From the NCBI GenBank assembly GCA_003024985.2, contig PXIH01S0001529.1: a DNA stretch of 15,328 bases; one strand, written 5' to 3'. A program made the position numbers and the translations under genes. The notes under the pieces were generated by a model. It was not told where the DNA came from. It searched no databases and saw nothing but the letters and a program-made list of their open reading frames with translations. Below, in pieces: positions 9,022-15,328 of the stretch. Position 1 is the stretch's first letter. Every line of letters begins with the position of its first letter. Source of the DNA: Euperipatoides rowelli (Eukaryota > Onychophora > Udeonychophora > Euonychophora > Peripatopsidae).

Positions 9022-9447
9022 ATGCTTAGAAGAGTGGGCGCTTCTCGTAATGTTCTAGTTGACACATATACGACTTTCATTCGCCCCACTCTTGAGTATT
9101 GCTGTCCCGTTTGGCATTCTGCCCTAACCAAAGCTCAAATTAAAACTATTGAGCAGGTTCAATGCCGGGTGGTCAGGGTTATATTGGGGAAAACCTATAC
9201 TGGTTATGCCAATGGTCTGGTTGTATTAGGGATTAAATCCCTTGAGGATATAAGAACTGAATTACACATTAAATTTGAAAATCAGTTTTTTAGTTCCTTC
9301 CCTGAGTACTTGCCCCAGACAGTTTTTCAGAACATGGGTATTCGTACTAGACGTTATAATATGTTCTCCAAGCCTGATATCATAACAGTCCGTGCTAACA
9401 GTTCACCAATAACTTTCTACATTAACGCTTGCAACTCCAACCTTTAA
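9022..9447 (+). pseudogene. LINE reverse transcriptase, C-terminal fragment
   Basis: This 141-residue open frame is the last part of a LINE ORF2 protein, after the catalytic palm. The motifs are PTLEYCCPVWHSAL near residue 28 and QVQCRVVRVILG near residue 46. The reverse-transcriptase catalytic aspartates and the endonuclease are absent because the insertion is 5'-truncated. The first ATG is not a real start: the homologous reading continues upstream in another frame. About half of the residues through residue 75 are shared with the relative at 13301-13654. Beyond that point the two are more divergent. Confidence 0.88.
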
Positions 9448-9490
9448 TTGTATTTTTTATTTTGTTAATTTATGTAATTTTGTATGTAAT

Positions 9491-9520
9491 GTGCTTCATA
9501 TCCCTTGGGGCTAGAAGCAC
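9491..9520 (+). other. 3' UTR hairpin of the LINE copy
   Basis: The stem is GTGCTTC (9491-9497) with GAAGCAC (9514-9520), and the apical part also contains CCC facing GGG. It lies 43 bases after the stop codon. The second LINE has the same arrangement with a compensatory base-pair change, which supports real RNA pairing. In known LINEs such a 3' stem-loop is the recognition site for the element's own reverse transcriptase; that role here is inferred. Confidence 0.7.
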
Positions 9521-9560
9521 AATGTAAGTTCAAATTTTTTGAGTGTAAATAAACATCAAA

Positions 9561-9576
9561 TAATAATAATAATAAT
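9561..9576. repeat. (AAT)n tail of the LINE copy
   Basis: A trinucleotide run ends the LINE insertion and abuts the putative target duplication. A second, isolated AAT run is at 9721-9736. Confidence 0.85.
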
Positions 9577-9583
9577 ATCTAAT

Positions 9584-10260
9584 GCACCAAAGGCTTATAA
9601 ATATTGTGTTAAAGCACATTTATGAAATAAAATAACATTTTAATAGTTAATTAAATATTTTAATTAGCTTTAAAATGAATAAATTTTGCTGTATTATAAT
9701 AAAGGGTTAATATTTTTCCTAATAATAATAATAATATAAGCAGGACCTTTATACTAAAACTTGACTCTTCCAGGTCATTGTCACATTAGGTCCCACAATA
9801 AAATAAATTAGCAAAATAGGATAAATAAATAAAAATTTCCTTGCCACTCCTCCCCATCCCCTCTTCAGTCACTTGCCCACATTTCTAAATCTTTAAAAAT
9901 ATTTCACTTGGGATTTTAAAGTGAGAAAAATTAGAGATACAGTATCTCTCAAAGGAGTCAACAGATTTACTGGCGAATGAATAATTTTTTTTATTTTTTT
10001 ATTTATCTATATATATATATACAATAGGAAAGACTTGTATCTTATTTCATATAAAAGATTTGAAAATCAGTAAACAATTGTTAAAACAAACAAATTATAA
10101 ATGGAAGACAAAAACAAAAAAAAAAAAAGTACGGTATGTTCAATATATAATTTTAAAACAAGTAAAAGAAACGTCCAGTACAAAACATCATGAAAATATT
10201 GTAAAAAAAATAAATCTTAGGAACCTTGAAATAGGGATAACAGATCTATCTTAATTTTGA
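9584..10260. other. Intronic AT-rich DNA
   Basis: Contains an AAT run, a short (AT)n run near 10010 and the hyphenated palindrome AGAGATAC-A-GTATCTCT at 9933-9949. The A-rich frame at 10060-10254 is not credible as a gene. Confidence 0.6.
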
Positions 10261-10272
10261 CCACTTCTGTTA

Positions 10273-10916
10273 CTAATTTTTAAAAAGTCTCCAGTTTTGT
10301 CTTTCAAATAAGTTTGATGGAAGATTGTTCCAAAAATATATATTCCTGTTATCGGTAGTGATAAATTTTAAGTGTTGTTTAGATTTAATTAAATCTTTTC
10401 TAATTGAGAAAGTGTGAAGTCTTTTACTTGGTCTGTTATTAATAGTAAAGTATTTATTTATATTGTGATCTATAACTATTTCTATAAACATGAACATCAT
10501 ATCAATATGTACGAGTTTTTGACGAGTTAAAATATCCACCTATTTATTCTGTTTAAGTATGGTTTTGTAAAATATACATCAATTAGTTTTGTGAGGTGCT
10601 GAAAGGTTTTTTTTTTCAATTAATAAAATATTTTTATTACTTTATAGGTAATAGTGCTTGAACATAAAGTAAATAAGGGTTGGATATATTCTATGTATTA
10701 ATGCCTCTGCATCTATGTATTTATTGAAGTTCTGATCATTCCAAATCTGGCACACATTTTATTAGAAATACTAGTAGCATGAGTCATAAAACTTAGTTCT
10801 GTATCCCCTAATATGCCTCTAACTTTATATGCATTTTGTTTTTTTGAAAATATTATGAACTGTATATTGATTATTTTAATAACTTTTACCAAAATGCAAT
10901 ATAATAGTTTTGTCAT
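10273..10916 (-). pseudogene. Decayed LINE C-terminal region, minus strand
   Basis: Two minus-strand pieces form one remnant. The 5' part (10916-10713) ends with VRGILGDTELSF, then HATSISNKMCARFGMIRTSI. This resembles the thumb segment in which a DLG-x-D-x-x-L-x-F motif is followed by H-x-x-x-I-x-x-K. The 3' part (10539-10273) reads KLVHIDMMFMF, FTINNRPSKRLHTF and NIYFWNNLPSNL before the stop. WNxLP near the end is a classic LINE C-terminal signature. The 170 bases between them have lost the frame. The element is on the same strand as NLE1, within its 8823-11151 intron. The catalytic domain is missing or unrecognisable. Confidence 0.75.
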
Positions 10917-11151
10917 TGTTAACCTTGAGTTGATAGGAACCTATATTTGTACTTGTATAGGGAGTGATGATACCTCCACAAGTAGGCTATAATTAATATC
11001 TCCCTGGGATTAGAATCAATGAAATTTTGCAAACTCTATGCAGTAAATAGCCTGTTTAGGCATTGTTTATAATTTTTCATATTTCAAAATTGATCTATAA
11101 CTTAATAAATTAATAAATAAGAAGTAGCTTTATATTAAAGATGCAATTTAC

Positions 11152-11363
11152 CTGCCATCAGGACTAAAAGCAACTGAAATAACAGCTTCAGCGTGACCTT
11201 GTAATGTACTGGTACACCTTGTAACAGCTCTTACTCTGAACACTGCTTGTTGCTGATAAACAATTTCTAAAATTTTCTCTGTTTCATGCTTATCAATTAC
11301 TTTGTCTAAATTTTCAAAGATCTCAACATTGTTCACATAAAACGTATATGGGGTAGTCTCTTC
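11152..11363 (-). CDS. NLE1: NLE1 (Notchless) internal exon: end of NLE domain and start of first WD40 repeat
   Basis: Notchless/Rsa4 is a nuclear factor for 60S ribosome maturation. Its N-terminal ubiquitin-like NLE domain is pulled by the AAA ATPase midasin/Rea1, and its WD40 propeller docks on the pre-60S particle. Read on the minus strand, this 212-nt exon begins after a pyrimidine-rich acceptor ending in AG at 11364-11365. It encodes about 70 residues, including the hallmarks ETEKILEIVY, AVFRVRAVTRCTS and GHAEAVISVAFSPDG. These match the animal NLE1 junction between the NLE domain and WD repeat 1 almost residue for residue, from memory of the family. The donor is ggcag|gtaaat at 11151-11150. 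The codon for Arg is split (phase 2) and is completed by the exon at 8743-8822. The acidic ETEK segment is where I expect the MIDAS-contacting glutamate known in yeast Rsa4, but that alignment needs checking. No frameshift or stop is seen, so the gene looks functional. Confidence 0.96.
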
Positions 11364-12120
11364 CTAAATATATAAAAAAAAATGGTTAAGATTGATATAG
11401 TATGGTATATTATGTATACAGTATATTCCAGTGATAAAAATACAGTAAAGTTATTATGAACATCATATAAACAAAAATTTTATACTTTAACATAATTTTT
11501 AAATTGTTACACTTTGCATTGTAGGCTGCCCATAAGGAATGTCAGTGACCCCAGAGCCAAGAGGAGGATAGAAAAATATTGCCAAATAAATGACTAAAAC
11601 TAAAATAGCTTGGAAAAAATAATAAATAGCCTAATGACTGCAGCTTAATGCAAATAAACTTCTATGGAAAATATTAGTGAATGGTAACTGTAAATAAATT
11701 CATACTAATATTTATAGAGCAGAGATAGCCAAGGTGCAACACAGACATTGACAGCATAGATTACAGAAAGGGTGTCCGCAGAAAAAAAAAATCTTATTTT
11801 TGATTGTGAATATTTTAATAAGCTTTTATTTTTTTTAATATTTTGATAAAACTTTTTTTGTGTGTGGACATTTTGATATCTATTTTTTATTTTAAAAAAC
11901 ATTTTTTTTTAATATTTTCACATGTAAACAAAACAAAAAAATGTATTCCAGGGAAGGGAGAAGTTGTTCCCTCCCCCTACCACCTCCAGTTGCCCTTGTC
12001 TTACAGTATATGTATTACTAATCAGAATTTACTGTATGTTAATGATGTGACTACTTACAGTAACAATATGTTATTCCTTCTAGCCATTCTATCATAAACT
12101 TTTAAAAAAGCCATAAAGGT
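11364..12120. other. No exon seen; probably NLE1 upstream intron
   Basis: AT-rich DNA on the 5' side of the NLE1 exon at 11152-11363, with five TACTGTA/TACAGTA words (11417, 11441, 12002, 12030, 12056). I found no exon for the first part of the NLE domain. Confidence 0.55.
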
Positions 12121-12141
12121 AAAAAAAAAAAAAAAAAAAAA

Positions 12142-12194
<53 letters not shown>
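12121..12194. repeat. Long A tract with one C interruption
   Basis: About 74 bases are almost pure A, with a single C near 12142. No polyadenylation signal, exon or target duplication was recognised beside it, so I do not call it a processed retrocopy. The minus-strand poly-Phe reading is an artefact of the tract. Confidence 0.95.
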
Positions 12195-12195
<1 letters not shown>

Positions 12196-12492
12196 AAGGA
12201 ATGATTTCTAAAATTGACAGAACTTCTATCGTGCATTTGAATAGCTGTACTTTTTGGGCTGTCATGATTTTGATGAACAAAGCAATATAAAATACATATT
12301 TGTAGAGAAATTGATAATGGCTGCTAAGCATAAGTTAACACTGATGTATTGTAGGCTTTGTAGCTGAATACTCAAATATGCAAGCATGCAGTGTTTTAAC
12401 ATACATCTATAGCCTAGATGTGAGTCAATGAGACTATCCAGTAACTTGGCATCAGTGGCATATAACCAGATTTTGACACAAGGGGCAGAAAA

Positions 12493-12598
12493 GATAGAAA
12501 AATAGGTGTCACAGGCGCCTAGCGTTTGACATTATAGGGAGTGAACAGTGAGGATGGAAAAATAGGCGCCCCAGGTGCCTATAATTTTTGATAAATAT
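12493..12598. repeat. Two-copy repeat with 60-bp period
   Basis: The units start at 12493 and 12553 with GAT(A/G)GAAAAATAGG, then (C/T)G(C/T)C, CAGG(C/T)GCCTA. Each unit has a near-palindrome of the form TAGGCGCC-x3-GGTGCCTA. The remainder of the unit is poorly conserved. Confidence 0.75.
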
Positions 12599-13214
12599 TT
12601 TTTTATATAACTTCCGTCAGCCAAACCATTAACCGATCAATGGCCATTTCTAGTGCTTCTGAGTTTACTAGGCAGGCGACATTTTCGAAAATAGAAGTAG
12701 CTATGTAGATGTACAATGTAAGGAATTGAGACATCAAAATTCAAGGGAAAAAATGACTGCTCTATGCTGAGTGATGTCAGTAGACAGAGATACAAATAAG
12801 AGTACAAACAATAAATCTTTATGCCTACATTATAAAACTTTAGAATTTAGTATAATTCTAAATAAACGTCGTAACTGCCAGTGTCGGAATGGTCAGGTTG
12901 GCAACTGCCGATGGGGTTTCCATACCACCCCTCCCCCAAATATTTTTGTTTCATTTTTTTATATTGTTCTTATCTAGAGACACAATTCAAATCTATCTTT
13001 GGATTTTCTCCAAACCTTTGTATTTTCTTTTCCTTTCACATTGCAAAAATAAATAACTATATTTCTTAAAATGATTATTGTTTCAATAAATAAAAATGTT
13101 TGTCATTTAAATGAGAATAATACTATTGATATAGTATTAACCTATGATGCAAAGTGATTTACGATAGTCAATGTGTATAGTATTATATCAAAATCCATTA
13201 AAAAAATTTCTGTT
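12599..13214. other. No gene seen
   Basis: Mixed AT-rich DNA. Two overlapping short frames at 12771-13069 show no domain. Confidence 0.55.
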
Positions 13215-13300
13215 ATATAGGCTATAAAGAGAGTTGGTGCTAGCATTAACATCATGGTTCACATCTATAAAACTTTCATAAGAGTATAAGACCTATTTTA

Positions 13301-13654
13301 GTGTATGTGTGCCCTGTATGGCATGGTGCTCTGACTGTATATCGGATTGAATCAATAGAAAGGGTACAAAAAAGAGCCATTAGGATCATACTGGGAAACG
13401 AATACTATAATTATTCAGATGTGCTGGTATTTCTAGATATGAAATCCTTAGAACTTAGAAGAAGTATTATTACAGAAAGGTTTGCTAAAGAATTTTTTAA
13501 TCTCTTTAGTAGTTATCTGACTAAAACCTGCATTTCCATTTCTGGACATAAAACTAGAAATTCTAATAAATTATTCAGAGACTTTATAAGGACTAGAAGA
13601 TATAGTTGTTCGTCTATACCTGTGTTTATTAACATTATTAACAAAATTTATTGA
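13301..13654 (+). pseudogene. LINE reverse transcriptase, C-terminal fragment
   Basis: The frame opens in the middle of a homologous segment with a GTG that is not a true start. It carries VYVCPVWHGALT, then IERVQKRAIRIILGNEYYNY, and LDMKSLELRR, then an SIPVFINIIN-like tail before the stop. This is the usual C-terminus of a CR1/Jockey/I-type LINE ORF2, beyond the catalytic domain. The 8-base duplication just upstream puts the preceding homologous residues out of frame. No catalytic residues remain. Confidence 0.85.
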
Positions 13655-13680
13655 ATTTGTTTCTTAATCTTTTGTAAATG

Positions 13681-13709
13681 GTGCCTATGTCCTTTGCGGG
13701 CTAAGGCAC
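13681..13709 (+). other. 3' UTR hairpin of the second LINE copy
   Basis: The stem is GTGCCT (13681-13686) with AGGCAC (13704-13709), 26 bases after the stop codon. The loop has the same TCC...GGGCTA layout as in the first copy. Stem position 5 is C:G here and T:A in the other copy. Confidence 0.7.
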
Positions 13710-13765
13710 TTTATACTTGTATAATTTGTTCTTTGTTTATGTTCATAAATAAATAAAACCTAGAT

Positions 13766-14204
13766 AATAATATACAGTATATATCAGAGTTAAGAATAAG
13801 TTGTAATTAATGATAATAACGATCTAAAGTTAATATTTCCTGTCAAGATTTTACAGTAAAATTTTCAAAATTATAAATTTATACATTTCATGAGATTAAA
13901 CGTCAAGTTTTTATAGTTACTATTACAAGTGATAACTTTGATCTTATAATCAATCAGTTTTCACATTGAAGAACAATCTTTAAAATATCCTAGACTTGGA
14001 AATAAAGTCAATAAAACTTTAGGCTTATGTGGTATTGAGACAGCTGAAACTTATAAAATAAAAATGAATCATTTCATTAGAAAAATATGAAAATATTTTT
14101 TCTAATGATTACAACTTTTTGTAGGATATTTAAATGATTTTAAATTTCAGCATTTTTTAAAGTATCAGCAGAGCTCATTTTAAGAATTTAAAAGTATTAA
14201 AAAA
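13766..14204. other. No gene seen
   Basis: AT-rich DNA to the right of the second LINE. No element or exon was recognised. Confidence 0.55.
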
Positions 14205-14460
14205 ACAGCTTCCAATGGCTCTGCCCCTGGACCACATTGGTGGGCTTACAGCACACCCACCCCAAAAACCCTAGCTGATAACATACTGGACTCTACAAAC
14301 AAGCCTCCCCATACACACTCAAAAAATATTCTATATGGGCCCACCCAAAAATATTTTTCTAAAACCACCCTGACTGGAAGCAATTAAAATTACCATGGGA
14401 ACCATTTTTTAGTTTTTCAGCAGTGAGAGCGGTCACTTCCCAATTCCCTCCTTCTCTGGC
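14205..14460. other. GC-richer segment resembling a dispersed repeat
   Basis: The words GGCTCTGCCCCTGGACCA, and CACCCACCCCAAAAACCC, stand out from the AT-rich surroundings. The arms GGTGGG/CCCACC can pair across 11 bases. The style resembles invertebrate transposon ends, but I see no coding and no defined borders. Confidence 0.3.
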
Positions 14461-14487
14461 TATGCTATTCTTAGAATTGTAATTTTC

Positions 14488-14879
14488 CAGGCGTGCTCAA
14501 CCTTTAAGAGTATAAGAGCTACATATCATTTTTCTAATTTCTTGCGATCGACCTCAACAAAAAAACTGAACAAAAAAAAATGGCGGTCAAACATACTCGC
14601 GCCTAGCGAAAGAGTGGCTTTATGAACTTTGCATACGCAGTTTATTAACATTTTAAGTTTCAAGGTATTATGAACTTCGCATACGCGTTTTATAAACATT
14701 TTAGGTTTCAAAATCTGATTTTTATGGGAATATCGATATTTTAGCTTGTTTGATGAGGGATGAAATCGAGCCGATTCGCAAAATATGCATGTAAAAATAT
14801 TGAAATTTTTTTCAGAGCTTTTTCTGGTTTTGAAAATCGACTGAAATTTTCCAAAATATCGACCGGTTGAGCAGGCCTA
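14488..14879. mobile_element. Non-autonomous hAT-like DNA transposon (MITE), copy 2
   Basis: The left end is CAGGCGTGCTCAACC. The right end, reverse-complemented, is TAGGCCTGCTCAACC, so 13 of 15 bases agree. The ends also resemble those of the element at 2621-3205 (CAGCCATACTCAACC). Internal homology to that element covers an A-rich stretch around 14550-14580 and the word TATGAACTTTGCATACGCA. Flanking 8-mers (14480-14487 and 14880-14887) agree at only 5 of 8 positions, so a target duplication is not proven. The minus-strand reading frame across it is not a gene. Confidence 0.65.
14621..14716. repeat. Two-copy tandem repeat, 48-bp unit
   Basis: Units at 14621-14668 and 14669-14716 both start with TATGAACTT(T/C)GCATACGC and run on to an ACATTTTA(A/G)GTTTCAA segment. 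The element at 2621-3205 has a single copy of the first half (2786-2799), so the duplication happened in this copy's lineage. Confidence 0.85.
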
Positions 14880-15190
14880 CAATATGCTGTACTTTTTTTT
14901 ATATTATTATTTTCAGTTTTACTTTTGCCTTGCTTTGGATAAAAATTACTGCTGATAAGAAAATGACTGGGACAAGAAGTGTGAAAAAGTGTAAAGTTCC
15001 CGAAACATGAGGAAGATGTAAAAAATAAATACCCAAAATAAGTTGAATTAAGTTTAAGCTCTATCCTTTACCTTCTAATTAACCAAGGGAAGCCATAAAT
15101 ACTGGATATTGGACTGACTACTAATCCTGAATGTTGTGATATACTTGAAGTGTATTGAAAAACACTTCAATCAATTGTTTTCAGGAAAGA
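14880..15190. other. No gene seen
   Basis: AT-rich DNA to the right of the second hAT-like element. No exon was recognised. Confidence 0.55.
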
Positions 15191-15328
15191 GCAGGGGTCT
15201 AAGAATTTGAAAAAAATTAGGCACCCTTCGGGCCCCAAGTTATAAAGTTTACAGGCCCGGAATTTTAGTTTAGGAGCCCAGCTTTCAAAAGCACTTTTAA
15301 GTATTTTTTTTTTTTAAGGAATGCTAGA
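15191..15328. other. Possible left end of another DNA element, cut by the window edge
   Basis: CAGGGGTCTAAG begins a GC-richer stretch with CACCCTTCGGGCCCC and ACAGGCCCGG. CAGGGGTC is a style of hAT terminal sequence. Only one end would be visible, so this remains a guess. Confidence 0.25.

Larger units (their letters stand above)
8978..9576 (+). mobile_element. 5'-truncated LINE (non-LTR retrotransposon) copy with target duplication
   Basis: This is a short 3' piece of a non-LTR retrotransposon inside an NLE1 intron, antisense to the gene. The open frame 9022-9447 has the typical end of the reverse-transcriptase thumb and C-terminal region: RRVGASRNVL, FIRPTLEYCCPVWHSALT, and IEQVQCRVVRVILG, then LGIKSLEDIR and a stop. 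Upstream, 8978-9010 reads MVSKANRKLHM in another frame. The two are separated by a 14-base insertion that breaks the frame. After the stop comes a hairpin (9491-9520), then an AATAAA-like stretch and an (AAT)n tail. The 7-base word ATCTAAT at 8971-8977 recurs at 9577-9583, consistent with a target-site duplication flanking a 599-bp insertion. The clade (CR1/Jockey/I group) cannot be settled from this fragment. The copy is dead. Confidence 0.88.
6529..11151 (-). other. Two NLE1 introns crowded with retroelement remnants
   Basis: The introns at 6529-8742 and 8823-11151 have canonical GT-AG borders in the minus-strand direction and phases 1 and 2. They contain one copy of a dispersed repeat, a foldback, and three LINE remnants: two on the plus strand (antisense to NLE1) and one on the minus strand. 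The rest is AT-rich DNA with short microsatellites. Nothing else coding was recognised in them. Confidence 0.85.
13215..13765 (+). mobile_element. Second 5'-truncated LINE copy, related to the 8978-9576 element
   Basis: The start is set roughly, near the first residues that still align with the other copy (KRVGAS at 13227). The reading VHIYKTFIR breaks at 13284 and resumes as PILVYVCPVWHGALT. The break is explained by an 8-base duplication: ATAAGA at 13278-13283 and again at 13286-13291. The coding end at 13654 is followed by a hairpin (13681-13709), AAATAAATAAA and a degraded AAT-rich tail. It lies outside the known NLE1 exons, to the right of them. I could not find a clear target-site duplication. 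It has the same domain order and 3' architecture as the other copy, but it is a separate and diverged lineage. Confidence 0.85.

Noticed and set aside
11843-12097. Plus-strand frame of 84 codons
   Set aside because: Low-complexity Phe/Ile-rich reading of AT-rich DNA, no recognisable family.
12046-12120. Possible minus-strand exon ending at act|gtaagt
   Set aside because: The donor is reasonable but the short upstream frame does not resemble the Notchless N-terminus.
12121-12194. Poly(A) tail of a processed pseudogene
   Set aside because: No gene-like sequence, polyadenylation signal or target duplication was seen beside it.
12092-12331. Minus-strand poly-Phe protein
   Set aside because: It is the translated A tract.
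14526-14711. Minus-strand frame with an internal repeat
   Set aside because: The repeat in the peptide is the 48-bp tandem duplication inside a MITE.

Overview
This is an AT-rich stretch of animal nuclear genome with long introns, spliceosomal exons and many decayed transposable elements. It contains no bacterial-type gene organisation. The only host gene I can identify is the ribosome-assembly factor Notchless (NLE1). Three of its internal exons lie on the minus strand at 11152-11363, 8743-8822 and 6452-6528. They join in frame through GT-AG splice sites and encode the end of the ubiquitin-like NLE domain and the first WD40 repeats. I could not find the first and the later exons, so the window appears to sit wholly inside NLE1, or to start and end in its neighbours' intergenic DNA. 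A marine invertebrate is a reasonable guess from the LINE types, the low GC and the frequent TAGGCCTA-like words, but no species or phylum can be fixed from this window alone.

Layout, left to right. 1-600: featureless AT-rich DNA. 617-1358: a periodic cluster of the GC-rich word CAAGAGCGCC, ending at a run of 18 C. 1545-1677: possible LINE C-terminal remnant. About 1890-2128 and 6768-6980: two copies of one dispersed repeat. 2621-3205: a non-autonomous hAT-like element with terminal inverted repeats and an imperfect 8-bp target duplication. 3718-3862: a short two-copy repeat and foldbacks. 4488-4880: two foldbacks, a GT microsatellite and a G-run. 5446-5716: an island of higher GC with four consecutive small hairpins and an open frame on the minus strand, identity unknown. 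6452-11363: the NLE1 exons and their introns. The introns hold a foldback (7679-7748), a decayed LINE (about 7990-8430, +), a 5'-truncated LINE with target duplication (8978-9576, +) and a decayed LINE (10273-10916, -). 12121-12194: a long A tract. 12493-12598: a two-copy 60-bp repeat. About 13215-13765: a second LINE related to the one at 8978. 14205-14460: a GC-richer repeat-like segment. 14488-14879: a second hAT-like element related to the first. 15191 to the end: possibly another element cut by the window edge.

The genes do not form a working set: one housekeeping gene hosts a variety of dead mobile elements. I did not find a convincing new biological system. The most interesting signals are the covarying 3' hairpin shared by the two LINE copies, the CAAGAGCGCC array, the structured island at 5446-5716, and an apparent excess of the hyphenated palindrome TACTGTA/TACAGTA across the window.
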